From Physcomitrium patens (lineage: Eukaryota; Streptophyta; Bryopsida; Funariales; Funariaceae), in assembly GCF_000002425.4 (NCBI RefSeq), contig NC_037262.1, positions 8,492,998 through 8,556,997 of the forward strand: a DNA stretch of 64,000 nucleotides, given 5' to 3'. A program made the translations under genes and the position numbers. The notes under the pieces were generated by a model. The model was not told the DNA's origin. It saw nothing but the letters and a program-made list of their open reading frames with translations, and made no database searches. Shown piece after piece: positions 24,514 to 37,261 of the stretch; position 1 is the stretch's first letter, and every line of letters begins with the position of its first letter.

Positions 24514-25074
24514 TGTCACGGACATAATCATGTAAGCTAGTAATTACATATACAAATAGGTAGAAGTAAGTAAAAGTAGGTAAAAGTAAATAAATTCTAT
24601 AGTATTTAATATAGAAGCTTCTTAGAAGCTTCATAGATGCTGCTTTGACTTCATAGGTATCTTTAATTAACTTTTTGGATTAGAAACGTGGTCAACAAGT
24701 TAGCCATGTGCCACACATGTTGTTAGCTTGAAGATCAAGCTAACTATGTGGCCCACACATAGAAAAACTTGCCTTGTAAGTCAAGGCATGTGTCCTACAA
24801 AGTCAACACATATTGGAGGTCCTATAGAACGTCACCACGTAGCCCCTAGTTAGATAGTATATATAGAGACAAGAGTGAAGCCTTCTTCACTCTTGTCAAC
24901 TCCTTTCTTGCTTCTAGTCTAGTTTCAAGGGTCTCTAGTTTTCTTGTCTTTTGGCAATAGCCATTCCAATTTCTCTTTCAATATATATCTTTGTTTATAT
25001 ATATTTTGTTACCTCTCTTTGAGTAAAGGCTCACTTGTTTGAATTATTTTTTTATCGAGTTCTTGTCCTTGACA
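24514..25074 (+). repeat. Chromovirus B 3' LTR
   Basis: This LTR starts tgtcacggac and ends cttgaca. A purine tract (gaaggggggg) lies just upstream. It has the same hairpin at 24722-24744 as the 5' copy. The target duplication GTTCC follows. Confidence 0.96.
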
Positions 25075-25079
25075 GTTCC

Positions 25080-25602
25080 TTGCACTCCATTTTTGTGCTC
25101 TCATCTTGCTTTCTCAATGTTTATTCTTTTCTTACTTCAAAATATAGAGATTATAATTCTTTTCTTCTTTTCTCAATTCTTCCTACATAAACATGTATTG
25201 AAATAAATAGTTAAGAATTTGTACCCTTAAAGCTTCAATTGTAATTGATTAACTTTGTTTGGATTTATTGATCAATAGTTGTATATGGTTGGATGTAAAA
25301 GTCTTATTTGATTTTTTAATGTCTTGTAGAACTTTAGAGAACAAGTTTATAAATTTAAAAGTCAAACAATAATAATAGATAATCAAGAAACAATAGTAGA
25401 TGGTCAAAAAGATTGTTGGATGATACAAAATAAAGATGTACAAAATAAGAATTGAAACAAGATCAGACTATTTCAAAAAAAAAACCCAAGATCCTTTTAT
25501 TCCATAGTAATATAAAACCTCATCACAAAATAGGACAAAACAGACCAAAACAGAACTGAACAGTGTCGAGATAGAGAGAGTTTGCCTCAAGAAAGCAATA
25601 GG
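25080..25602. other. Spacer between chromoviruses B and C
   Basis: AT-rich sequence with no gene. The part at about 25515-25580 resembles the stretch at about 48950-49030 near fragment E (shared aataggaca and gaactgaa stretches), so it may be old LTR debris. Confidence 0.4.
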
Positions 25603-25899
25603 TGTCAGGGACACAAAAATACAGGCTCGAGATCTAACAAGACGTTCAAGAAGAACTGGCAAGAACTAGATTAATCAGATGAATACAAAAACAACACCAG
25701 AGAGGTGAGGTAGAGCTCCAAAAAATGTGTTGTCGAGACTGAAGAACTCTTCAGCCTCGATTCTAATATATACTCCTATTTAGGAAACTTCTCAAGTAAC
25801 TTCTCCCGACTAAGAAACTTCTAGAAGGTTCCAGAGACTTGCTTCTAGAAGGTTCTAGAAACTTGTCTCTAGAAGGTTCTAAGGACTGTGTTCTTAACA
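25603..25899 (-). repeat. Chromovirus C 3' LTR
   Basis: On the minus strand the LTR runs TGTTAAG to CCCTGACA (297 bp). It is preceded on that strand by a purine tract (aaaggagggggtga). It holds an HSE-like array near its start, followed by a TATA-like tatatattag. Confidence 0.88.
25814..25879. promoter_or_regulatory. Heat-shock-element-like array in the C 3' LTR
   Basis: Two perfect runs of four alternating units with two-base spacing occur: GAAACTTCTAGAAGGTTC at 25814-25831 and TTCTAGAAGGTTCTAGAA at 25843-25860. A two-unit pair follows at 25872-25879. This is the canonical GAAnnTTC heat-shock factor site form. It lies in U3, about 45-110 bp upstream of a TATA-like stretch in the element's reading direction. 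Confidence 0.75.
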
Positions 25900-25962
25900 T
25901 CACCCCCTCCTTTAGCTTCGAGGTCTCGGAGAAGCAATGTTATTATTAATCAGTACCAACGC

Positions 25963-27225
25963 TGTCGTATTACGTGCTTTCCTGCTCAAGAACGCGCCGG
26001 GCGTCTGGCTGTAGAAGGTAGTATAGAGATTCACCGATAGTCAAGCAGTCTATCAGTTTTTGACTGCTAGAATATAAACGACTGCAACAATATACCGTAA
26101 ATCTATACGGATGCTCTTCGACTGCTTGTCGAAGTCTTTTTTGTCCCAACCGGTAGGTCTCTAGACGTTACAGAGAACCCCGAACAACCCAAACTGTTAA
26201 TCTTCAATATCGCTTTGTACTTACGATCTTGTCTCCACTGACTGTCTTGTTAGATTAACCCAATAAATTTCATTCACTCCGCATACTCAATCCTATAAAC
26301 ACCCTTTTAATCCTTCAATCACAGACATAACTCGATTTCACAAAACAGTCAAGAGTACTCAAACCCACTTCATTAAAAATCCCGATTCACCATTACAACA
26401 CTGACTTCAGCAACGATTGCCTCAGTCTTCCCAAAACTCTATGAAGAAGAAAAATCCAATTCTTCGTCTTTTCTTCTCCGACCCGAAGTATGAAGCTCCT
26501 CTCCAGTCCCCTTGATCCTCAAAACCTCCAATGAAAACGAACTAATAACCTTGCAAAAAGCTTGAAGCTAGCTCCCCGATTCCCAGAAAAAAACCCCCCC
26601 CCCTCTCTAAAACTATTCTGTCTCCTAACCTTATCCTCTGAATTTCTTCAATCTTCCATCTTAGATCCAGAATTGGCTCCCGCCGTCAGAGCTTAGATCC
26701 AAAATTGGCTCACGTCATCAAGGCCTTCTCCTCCATTTTTACCTTTAAGAGATCCATTTATCGCAAACAACGTTCCCTGAAACGGCACAGAGAACAGGAC
26801 AGCCCGAAATAGAATCGAAACCCCGTAATCGAGACCACATTGAGTCGCCCGACCAATTCAGGTCCCATATTGGGTAAGATGCCCGTAATAACCTGGATTT
26901 TCCCGTAACTAGACTGCATTGGGTTGCCCCACCAATACAGGTCTCATATTGGGTAAGAGGACCCGGATTGGATTCTCGAAATTGGATCCAATTGGCTCCT
27001 CGAACCAGTCGTGTGAATTGGTCCTTCTCTTCCTGCTGACTCCCGTTATTGGAATCGAATGGGGCATTTCAGTATGCCCCGGCTGACTGTAACGGAGTCA
27101 CTGAACCTGACCACTCAGTATTTGTACTGGAGTTGGTCGATGTTCCCAATATTCGAGGTAACTGAATATTAATAAAATTCCCCTTTCTTTTTATTTTCAC
27201 TGTATACTCGTGTTACAACACGACA
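25963..27225 (-). repeat. D1 3' LTR
   Basis: This 1263-bp LTR carries two imperfect internal repeats of about 80 bp (each with catattgggtaaga). The purine tract on its inner side (27226-27237) reads agaggggg on the minus strand. Confidence 0.95.
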
Positions 27226-27271
27226 TCCACCCCCTCTGAACCTGTGCATCCTCCGGTATGCACCAATTTAC

Positions 27272-30200
27272 CCAATTACGGTTTGATTCAGAATATATCC
27301 CCTACGTCTTTGTCCAGTTCGTCTTTGTCACCTTTATTATCCAAATCACTTTCATCTTCTTGCTGCGGAATCTCTATACCTTCATTAAGGTCTTCCATAT
27401 TCATCTTTGCGTATCTTCGTTTAAATATTTTTACTCGCTTCCCTGCAATTGGTATTTTGAATTTTGTACCATCTAACTCTCATAATGAGTAAGTCGCATT
27501 ATCATGAACAGTTGTTATCACATATGGTCCAAACCAACGTTTTGAAAATTTCCGCAAAGTACTATGTTGATTATCCAGATTATTGTCATAAACAAGTACC
27601 CAGTCACCTTCCTCGATTGCCTTTGGTCTCAACCGATGTTGCTTATCGAATCGCGCCTTGTTTTGTAACCTTGCTCTTTTTAACTTTCCCAATGTTATCA
27701 GGACATCTTCTATTCTTTGCTCCAATTGTCGAATCCTAATAGCCAGAAGTTCTTCTCTTGTCAATCCATCTTCCCATGGTAGCATACTCCAAGTAAGTAC
27801 CTTTTCTTCAATCGGCATAATTGGTTTTTGACCTGTCATAAGTTCTACTGGCATATATCCAGTCACCGAACTATGTGTTGTTCGATCAGCCCATAATGCA
27901 AATGACAAAAGCCGTGGCCACTCTTTAACTTTCCCATTACAAGCTTTAACCAATGCTTTCACAATCGGCGGGTGACCGCGTTCGCTTCTTGCATTTCCTT
28001 CCGAATTATAAGCAGTAGTCAGTGATAGTTTAACTCCACATCTTTCAAAGAACTTACGAGCTTCTTGTGCATTTAATTCTCCATGATCTGCAGTGATTTT
28101 TCCTACGCACCCGTAATGGCAAATGACATCTTCAAGCAAAAACCTACAAATCTCCTCTGTAGATTTTGTCCTCAATGCTCTTCCTTCTACTTGATTTGAT
28201 AAATCTTCACGAGCTAAAATCAAATATCTCATCTGCCATAATCCAACCGGCATAATAACCAAATCAACAACCCATTTAAAATGAATAGCCAGAGGATACG
28301 TAGGATGAAGACCATCTCGATGTCGGATATTAGAATACGATTGACAGATTTCACATGACTCTACAAATGAGAGCACATCTCGATACATATTTTTCCACCA
28401 ATATCGTTCCTTGAGTTTAGCAAAAGTAGCCCAGATTCCTCTATGCCCTGCCCATAAACTATCATGAAACTCCTTTAATAATTTTAGTTTTTCTTCCTTT
28501 TTGCTTATCACTCGTTGTAGCATTCGAATTCCTTTCTTTGGTTTCTTCCATAAGAATCCATCTTGAAGTAAAAATCCATATGCTTTTTTTCTTATTTGTT
28601 TGAATTTTTCTGTAGACCAATTCTCCTGCTTAGACAAGGTATTCAAATAATGACCAATATCCAATAATTTTCCTTCATAAGATTCTTCAAGAAATAGCTT
28701 GTCTTCTCTGTTGAGATTTGATATTGAATAGAATTTCAATCCGACATCATCAATGTCTTCAACCATTTCGTCCTCCCTCTAGTATCTTGCTCGAGATAGC
28801 ATGTCTGCTACTAAATTGTCTTTCCAAGTAATATGCTTAAATTCTGGATTTAGTGACTTAATATAAGCAATCCATCTCAACATTGCAATATCTGGCGTTG
28901 AACAGTTAATAATCATTCCAAGCAATGGCAAGCAATCTGTTTCAATTACTACTACTGCCCCAATCAAATAGTCCTTTTCAGCTTTCATAGTCGAAACGAC
29001 TCCCCAAAGTTCTCTTTTGACTTGCGAATATGCACGCTGACGAATACTTAAAACTTTAGCCCCAAATCGAACTGCAAATCTATTCCCACTTGAATTATCT
29101 TGACCCACAGCCCATCCAATGGCAATTGGACTAGCGTCTACAGTAAGAATCACTGGTCTATTGCACTTATAATCAACCTTCCTTAATATTGGAGGTGACA
29201 TCAATAATTTCTTCAATCTTTCCATTGCCTGAATATACCTTTCTTTCCATTTAAATCGGTAACCCTTGCGTAACAGTTCATATAATGGATCCGCTATGTG
29301 AGCAAAATGAGGGATCCAGATTCGATAAAATACACATGCACCCAAAAACCTGCGAACCTCTGTTAAAGAACCACAATCCTCTTTCATCCTTCCAATTGCA
29401 TCAACTTTAGTCGGATCTGGTTTTCTTCCGTAAGATCCGCATAAATGTCCAACAATTACAACCTCTCGCACTCCAAATACGGACTTCATATCCGATAATG
29501 TAAGATGAACTTCTCCAAGCCGAGTTAAAATCTTTTCACAATCTTGTGTATGATCAACAACATAACTGCGACACCCCCTTATATCTAAAGTTTCATCCTT
29601 GTCTCTTTCTCTGCACCATTTTATAGGAACATCATCCAAAAAAGGCATAGTCTTTTCCGAAATAAAATCTCTCAATACCTTATTCATCCCATTCATCATA
29701 TGCGCAACTGAGTTGGTCGCGCCTTGAGGAAGAGTGCACATTCTAACCAATCCAAGTGGTGTCCTCATCGTTGTCATATCTCTACTTCCTTCGGCAAGTT
29801 GAAATTGATCATAACCTGAATACAAGTCACCCATTGAATAGATCGCCCTTCCAGCAAACGCCTCAGCAAATTCATCCACAATAGGTCCAATTCCTACATT
29901 CCTGATAGTTACAGCATTCACCGGCTGCATATCTTGGATAAACCGTAGTGACCCATTCTTCTTAGGTACCGTAAACCATCGACTAGAATACGGCGCAAAT
30001 GAAGGTTCTAATATTTTCATCTTTATCTTTTCTTTCAATAGTTCCACCAATTTAGGTAAATGTGCCCTCAGTACTGGAATCGGTCTTAGATTCCAAGGTA
30101 CATGCGGTACAGTGAAGATAACCATAGGTGTTATAATATTTGGATCCACACACCCAATTTCATGAGATTCGAAGGCAAATGATCTACCTTATTTAGCCAA

Positions 30201-30740
30201 CATCTTTTTGAAGCAAGTAATTTCCTCCGGCAATAAAGAACCATCAGAACCAATCTTCAATTCTTCAAAAGTCTCTTCAGTAAACTGATGTCCAATACTC
30301 ATTGGATCTCTTAAACTTGCTTCTTTTGATGCTTCTCCCATTTGTTCTTTAGAATCCTCTGGTAATGGTCCGGCAACAGGCTTTACCTTCTTATCTGCCG
30401 TTTTATATCTCGTCTCTACTGTGACTTCTGGTGCTTGAAAAGATTCAAGCATGGTATAAACCTCTCTCGAATGAATCTCAACAATCTTATCATTATCCCC
30501 TAACCCAATAGATGTAATCAATTCCAATGAATCTTCCAGTCCATTTTCTTCATAAACACCCAAAATCCTCTCATCATCTTGCAATGTACCTATCTTGCGT
30601 AATTGTCCTTCAATATCATATAATCTTTTTCTTTCTTTTCTTTTAAAATCATCAACTTTCTTATACATGATATTTCCATTCTCCAATATACCAATAAAAC
30701 TCGCATCAAAGGCACCTTCATCTCGCGAGAGTACCTCCTC
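27272..30740 (-). pseudogene. D1 RT-RNase H-integrase zone (fossil)
   Basis: RT contains FTVPKKNGSLRFIQDMQPVN, YSMGDLYSGYDQFQLA, LPQGATNSVAHMMN and the active-site block MPFLDDVPIK. RNase H contains ILTVDASPIAIGWA. Integrase has an HHCC-type start (FHDSLWAGHRG to CEICQS), the core (VVDLVIMP, ITADHGELN, NSEGNARSERGH) and a module with FGPYVI. The end is acidic and has no chromodomain. The RT and integrase motifs set this lineage apart from A, B and C. It is broken in a few places. Confidence 0.9.
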
Positions 30741-30763
30741 TTTTGTACCTCCATAATCTCGCT

Positions 30764-33136
30764 TTACAATGGTACCTCCCCAAAATCCTTAAATCCTTCA
30801 ACAATCTTTGGCAATGGTTTCTCCCTCAACCTATCTCGATTCCGTTCATGGTTAGGAGGTACTGTTAGAAATTGTACAGCTTTCTTTCCATCTTCGCTCC
30901 GAACCCTAGCATAAGCAAAACCATCGTCAAGTACCTTTATTTCCATCCGTGTTGCAGTGATATAAGGTTGTCCTAAAATCAACGGATAAGACATTGTATC
31001 TTGAACAAAGAAATGTTGCTCCGTCGCAACATCCCTAATCCGAATTTTGACATTTTGACAAGCTCCATATAATTCGCCTCGTGTGTTATTAGCTGCTCGT
31101 ATTGCCCATCTATGTTCCATATCAATTGGCCATTTTTGCTTCTTATAAAGATCTTTAGACATGAGATTTATTTCAGAACCATGGTCGACCAAAGCAACTA
31201 TTGGATCTTCTATATCTCCTACCTTCACCAATACCTCAGTAGTCGCCCTTGCCAAATGCTTTCGAGTATAATGGCTCAAAGTTTCTATTTCCTTGTCACT
31301 AGAATCTTCGAAATGTACTCGCTGATTATACCCATTCTTTTCATTTGTTGGTTGCTTGTAACCAATATCAACCTCTTCTTCATCTCTACATATTCTTGCA
31401 TCAATAGCATGACTCATTCCAGTTTCGTTCATTAATTGCCTCTTTCGCTTAATGCTGTCAATGATAACATCATGAAACTCCTTCTTTGCAATTCCCAAGA
31501 CTTCTTTCAATTTGAATTCCACCTTAGCGTTTAATATACGTTCTTCCAACACCCCTTTCAAATTTGTTGCCGCTTCAATGTCAGAAAGTAGCTTATAAGC
31601 AATTGATTTGCCTTTATCTTTTGTCTCCGTTGTTTTTTCTCTCAATGATACTGAGGTATCCTTTACTGGCGATTCTTGTGAAGCTGCCTCCCGAGCCTTG
31701 TCTCCTCGAGTTTACCTCTTAAAAGAATTTCCTTCTCTAGTATCATCAAAATTTCCTCGTCTTTTTTCTTCCAGCAAGGCTTCATGTTGGCTCTTAGCAA
31801 TATATGCATGAACTGAAAGAGACTCAACAGGATCCTCCCAACCAATTCTTCCTCGTATTGTAGCTGCAGTTCTCAATAATGCTTCTCGAGGTAATTTTCC
31901 TTCTTGCATTGTAGAAACGGTAGAAGCCCAAAACTCACTAGTTTCCGTACTTCCACCAATTTCATCATCTACTCTAGCACCAGAACTTGCACTTTCTCGT
32001 GCTACTGTTTCATGCTCTTTTAAGTAATCTTGAACCAATGCTCTCATTCCTCCCTTGCCAAAATTGGTTTAAAGAAGATCCTCCCTATCTTTTAATGCTA
32101 TCTTTCCATCTTTCCAGCAAATAATTCCCTGCCGTATCATATTATTAAATTCATTGCAATCTTTTCTAGTGTGTGAAGCATCATCACACCAAATGCATCT
32201 TTGTACATATCCTTGTTTTGAAACATTCTTCGAATTGTTTATAGAAGTATTCTCTTCAAGTCTTGCCAATTCGATTTGAAGATCTCGCATTCCTCGTATA
32301 ATTTCTTCCATACCCATATCTGCTTTCTTTAACAAGGATGTCGAAGGTTGAACTGCAGGCATTGTCGGTGGTGTTGTACGTACTAGAGCTTTGGGTGCTT
32401 GTACTGTTTTCGGAATATTGCTCCTATCCTTCCTCCTTTCTTTTTTTGTAAGCAACCCCACCGCATCTTCAACGTTCTTCCACTTCGTTGTCAATCCTTC
32501 ATCTTCTTCTTTATCTTCAAGAAGAGGTTCTAATTTCTCTTGCAATTCTCCATCAGCAGCTTGAAGAAATAGATCAACTTTGTTCGGCTCCAATGTCAAT
32601 TTTTCTACCTTCGATAATTGAGAGTATTGCCTCTCAAATTCCCTTAGTAGCTCTGTTGCTTGCAAATTCTTATTGGGCCGTTCAATCCATCCCAGAAACA
32701 GCTTCTTAGTAACGCGATCAGCATCTTCCAAGAAATATTCATCTTTCAATGCATGTGAAAAATCCTCCCATGAATTCCCACAACGATCCGTAATCGATGT
32801 AATGTGGTCCCTTATCTCCGGTATCGTGGCAAGTCCAAATAGTGCAACCATTTTCTTCTCAGAAACCCGATTTAATTCCATTTCAAGAACATAACATCTT
32901 AAATACCTTGAAATATTCCTCCCATCAAATTGATCAATTTTATTGACCACTGCTTGCAATGCTTTGGTTGCCAAAGCTTCCTTTCGATCATTGCTTTGCT
33001 GTTGCTGCATTGACAATGAGAAGGCTTGAAACATACTAGCAATAGACGGATCCATGTGCATACCTTGTCCTTCAGAAGACTCCCCACCAGAAACTCCTCC
33101 CAAAAATCCTTCAAAATTTTTATTTTCGTTTTTCAT
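30764..33136 (-). pseudogene. D1 gag-protease zone (fossil)
   Basis: The gag starts MKNENKNFEGFLGG and has a CX2CX4HX4C knuckle (CIWCDDASHTRKDC). The protease segment contains VALVDHGSEINLMSK and LILGQPYITATRME. The arrangement is the same as in D2, and it is broken in a few places. As in the other copies, gag-protease and RT-integrase lie in different frames, an arrangement known for many Ty3/Gypsy elements. Confidence 0.9.
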
Positions 33137-33189
33137 AAAAATAAAGATAAAATCAACCGAAATCCAATACCTTCTACCTCAAGCTTTCA

Positions 33190-33203
33190 CGTCAGGTTCA
33201 CCA
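33190..33203 (-). other. D1 primer-binding site candidate
   Basis: On the minus strand TGGTGAACCTGACG starts four bases inside the 5' LTR. It is conserved in the other D copies; the tRNA is not identified. Confidence 0.6.
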
Positions 33204-33207
33204 CTTA

Positions 33208-34472
33208 TGTCGTATTACGTGCTTTCCTGCTCGAGAACGCGCCGGGCGTCTGGCTGTAGAAGGTAGTATGGAGATTCGCCGATAGTCACGCAGTCTATCA
33301 GTTTTTGACTGCTGGAATATTAACGACTGCAACAATGTACAGTAAATCTATACGGGTGCTCTTCGACTACTTGTCGAAGTCTTTTTTGCCCCAGCCGGTA
33401 GGTCTCTAGACGTTACAGAAAACCCCGTACAACCCAAACTGTTAACCTTCAATACTGCTTTGTACTTACGATCTTGTATCCACTAACTGTCTTGTTAGAT
33501 TAACCCAATAAATTTCATTCACTCCGCATACTCAATCCTATAGACACCCTTTTAATCCTTCAATCACAGACGTAACTCGATTTCACAAAACAGTCAAGAG
33601 TACTCAAACCCACTTCATTAAAAATCCCGATTCACCATTACAACACTGACTTCAGCAACGATTGCCTCAGTCTTCCCAAAACTCTATGAAGAAGAAAAAT
33701 CCAATTCTTCGTCTTTTCTTCTCCGACCCGAAGTATGAAGCTCCTCTCCAGTCCCCTTGATCCTCAAAACCTCCAATGAAAACGAACTAATAACCTTGCA
33801 AAAAGCTTGAAGCTAGCTCCCCGATTCCCAGAAAAAAATCCCCCCCCCCTCTCTAAAACTATTCTGTCTCCTAACCTTATCCTCTGAATTTCTTCAATCT
33901 TCCATCTTTGATCCGGAATTGGCTCCCGCCGTCAGAGCTTAGATCCAAAATTGGCTCACGTCATCAAGGCCTTCTCCTCCATTTTTACCTTTAAGAGATC
34001 CATTTATCGCAAACAACGTTCCCTGAAACGGCAAGGAGAACAGGACAGCCTGAAACAGAATCGAAACCCCGTAATCGGGACCACATTGAGTCGCCCGACC
34101 AATTCAGGTCCCATATTGGGTAAGATGCCCGTAATAACCTGGATTTTCCCGTAACTAGACTGCATTGGGTTGCCCCACCAATACAGGTCTCATATTGGGT
34201 AAGAGGACCCGGATTGGATTCTCGAAATTGGATCCAATTGGCTCTTCGAACCAGTCGTGTGAATTGGTCCTTCTCTTCCTGCTGACTCCCGTTATTGGAA
34301 TCGAACGGAGCATTTCAGTATGCCCTGGCTGACTGTAACGGGGTGACTGAACCTGACCACTCAGTATTTGCGCTGGAGTTGGTCGATGCTCCCAATATTC
34401 GAGGTAACTGAATATTAATAAAATTCCCCTTTTTTTTTTATTTTCACTGTATACTCGTGTTACAACACGACA
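33208..34472 (-). repeat. D1 5' LTR
   Basis: This 1265-bp LTR runs TGTCG to CGACA and is nearly colinear with the 3' copy. Differences are concentrated in the first 200 bp on the plus-strand side. Confidence 0.95.
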
Positions 34473-34725
34473 ATGCAAGAAAAAGAAGATCTGTCGTATA
34501 ACGTCTGCTATGAACTCCAACTGTTGTTCACGAGGCAAGTGATTCATCGACCCTTGAAGCCAACGATAGTGGCCCACGCCTTCGACTTCTGACCAAGCAT
34601 GAACTTTGGTGTCCTCATTGTGAAATTGTCCTATAAACATGCCTTCTCGCTGACCATCGTAAGCAGGTTCAAACTCAAATACAATCACTAGTGATCGGTT
34701 ACTCGGTATCATCCATCATCATTGT
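34473..34725 (-). pseudogene. Chromovirus C extra ORF remnant (fossil)
   Basis: The minus strand carries SNRSLVIVFEFE and VGHYRWLQGSMNHLPREQ, which correspond to CLVIVLE and GYYRWLRGHINHLRR in the extra ORF of B. This shows that the post-chromodomain ORF is shared by all three chromoviruses. D1 sits at its distal end. Confidence 0.55.
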
Positions 34726-34948
34726 GGTGTAGGTAATTCTTCATCTCAGGATCACCTTCGTGAGCTAGTTGGTTGAGATAATCTGATTGGCATAGTATCT
34801 ATCTCTTGGCTATCTATATCAGAAGACCAAATTATGGCTATTGAAAAAATTCTATTTTATCTTGGAAAAAATAACTACATCAACTACGAATTTTGGTGGT
34901 ATTCTTCCCCTTTCTTATAATCTAGGATTAGCAAGCTTCAGAAGGAAG

Positions 34949-35861
34949 CTATCGTTGAACCAACTTAGGTTTATGAGGATATTGTTGATGAAACTCATGT
35001 ACCTTTTGCGGCACATTGGTGAGATTTTCAGCTGGCTCCCACATTCGCTCATTAATATCGTAGCCACACCAATGAACAAGATACTCCAACTTGCCCCACC
35101 TTTGCCGTGAATCTAGCACCTTTTTGACCTCGTATTCCTCGTGGTTTTTGATCTCAATACTAGGTGGCGGACATTGCATTCTTCCAGGAAAAGACGACTC
35201 TCGATAAGATTCCAACGGAGAAACATGAAAGATTGGATGTATCTTCATAGAAACCGATAATTCCAAACGGTATGCCATTGGATTGATTTGCTTCTGGATG
35301 ATAAATGGTCCCAATCTTCGATAGTCCAACTTATCACATAGTCGCTTGGTCTTGATATTCTGTCGAAGAAGCCATGCTTTATCTCCAATTTTGAAAGTAG
35401 GTGCTTGATTCTGAAATCTAACTGCAGACATCTTGTAGGATTCTTGAGCGAATTGTAATTGAAGCTTCAACGTAGTTTGAAGTTCTAATAGTTGCTTCAC
35501 AAATCCTTCAGCTGCTGGATTGTTATTTGTTGACGGACTCAATAAATCAAGCTTCGAATGATACCCATAGTTAGAAAAGAATGGTGTGTATTGAGTCGAT
35601 GCATGGAGGGTGTTGTTATATGCAAACTCAGCTAGCAACAGAGAACTTTCGAGAATAGAATGCAACCAGATGGAGCTTCTTGTCTTCTTCCATTTGTGAA
35701 AGTACAGCTCCCAAACCAAAATCTGAAGCATCAGTTTCTAAATAAAAGGCCTTTGTAAAGTTTTGATGTACCAAGATTGGAGCCATAGTAAATGCCGTCT
35801 TCAGGTCTTGAAACACCTTTTCCACTAGAGGTCCCCATTCCAGCTTATCCTTGCATGTCAA
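34949..35861 (-). pseudogene. Chromovirus C RNase H, integrase end and chromodomain zone (fossil)
   Basis: RNase H appears as YLETDASDFGLGAVLS. The end of integrase has LAEFAYNNTLHAS, and a C-terminal module follows (RRLGPFIIQKQINPMAY). The chromodomain reads KKVLDSRQRWGKLEYLVH then CGYDINERMWEP. The zone is incomplete compared with B. Confidence 0.85.
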
Positions 35862-36089
35862 TCGAGTGAGAAGAGCAGCAACTTCAGAATAATTCTTGAT
35901 GAAGATTCGATAGAAGTTATTAAAACCAAGAAAGCATTGTACGTCTCTAACTGTCTTCGGAACCTCTTAGGACACGATTGCTTCCACCTTCTTGGGGTCC
36001 ATCTTCAAGCCTTTCGTAATCGCAACAAATCTCAAAAATTCCATCTCCATTTGGTGAAATAAATACTTCTCCAACTTGGGATATAGTCC

Positions 36090-37261
36090 TCACTCGCGTA
36101 TTTTCTCCAAGACCAAATGAACGTACTTTTCATGCTCTTCCTCGTTTTTGGAGAATATCAAAATAACATCCAAGTAGATGACAACAAAATTATCAAGGTG
36201 CTCCCAAAAAATATCATTCATCATATGTTGGAAGATCGCTGGAGCATTGATAAGACCAAAGGGTATGATATTATACTCAAAATGGCCATACCTTGTACGG
36301 AATGCTATCTTCCACTCATCTCCTTCCTTGATTTGTACAAGGTTGTAAGCTTCCCTTAGATCAATTTTTGTAAAGATCCTTGCACATCCAAGTTGTTCTA
36401 AGAGACCAAAAATCAAGGGTAATGGATAACGATTCTTCTTTATTACCTTGTTGAGGCCTCGATAGTCCATGCACATCTGCAATGAGCCATCTTTCTTCTT
36501 CACAAATAAGATGGGTGCCCCAGTTGATGATTTTGAATGACGGATGAAGTTCTTGGCTAGATTCTTATCGATGTACTTCCGCAATTCTGCCAACTCCGTC
36601 TGTGATAGATTGTAGATTGGACAAAAAGGCAGTTGTGCTCCTTCTTGCAAGTCTATGGCGCAATCATATGGTTGGTGTTCCGGTAGCATGTCGGCATTCT
36701 TCTTTTGAAACACGTCTTTAAAATCCTTATACTGCTCCGGTATACTTGCTGTCGAGATCTTATCTCCAGTAGTTGGAGCCGCATAAATGACAAACGGTGT
36801 GCCTTCCTTGAACGATCTTACAAACGCTCTTGCTCTAATGAATAAGGATTTTTCTATTCCAGGTTTTCTACTAGGCTTGCTCTTAGATGGTTTTGTGGCA
36901 AAGGTCATCTTCCGCAACCTCCAATCTATGGATGGATTATGCTTTTCCAACCAGGAAAAACCAAGAATAATAGGATTTGATGGGATTCTAATAATATTGA
37001 AAATAATATGACTACTATGGCCCTTAAATGTCACTTCTATAGGTTTTGATTCATGGGTGACACTACCAGATAATAAAGATCGCCCATCTATGACCTCAAC
37101 ATGAACAAGTTTGGATTTTTGTACTAAAGGGAACTTATGACGCTTTGCAAATTCTTCGTTTAAAAAACAAGCAGATGCACCTGAATCTAATAATGCTAAA
37201 ATTCTCAGTTTTTGAGGGCCAATAAATAAAGGGATTGTAAAACAAAGGGCAGGTTGAGCGG
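36090..37261 (-). pseudogene. Chromovirus C protease and RT zone (fossil)
   Basis: The protease segment [15 protein letters not shown] lies next to the D2 insertion. RT follows with [31 protein letters not shown] and the YLDV-type active-site block. It is similar to B throughout and broken in places. Confidence 0.85.

Larger units (their letters stand above)
18684..25074 (+). mobile_element. Chromovirus B (Ty3/Gypsy with chromodomain; fossil)
   Basis: Complete-span element with LTRs 18684-19244 and 24514-25074, both 561 bp, and a perfect 5-bp target duplication GTTCC at 18679-18683 and 25075-25079. Order: LTR, displaced primer-binding site, gag with zinc knuckle, protease, RT, RNase H, integrase, chromodomain, extra ORF, purine tract, LTR. 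The LTRs are about 96% alike by eye and most differences are transitions. All parts are present, but it is broken at roughly ten places. It is the best preserved chromovirus in the window. Confidence 0.96.
25963..34472 (-). mobile_element. Family D Ty3/Gypsy element D1, nested in C (fossil)
   Basis: This 8.5-kb minus-strand element has LTRs 25963-27225 and 33208-34472, inverted ends TGTCG/CGACA, and a 4-bp duplication acgc/atgc (one transition apart). The bases outside each end can also be read as a 5-bp duplication aacgc/aatgc that shares the terminal A. Order: LTR, primer-binding site, gag, protease, RT, RNase H, integrase, purine tract, LTR. No chromodomain is seen. The LTRs are about 97% alike by eye. 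It has a handful of breaks but long open stretches remain. Confidence 0.95.

Noticed and set aside
27244-27739. Plus-strand frames of 72-91 codons
   Set aside because: They are antisense to the D1 pol end; the same frames recur in D2 at 38578-38983 because the elements are copies.
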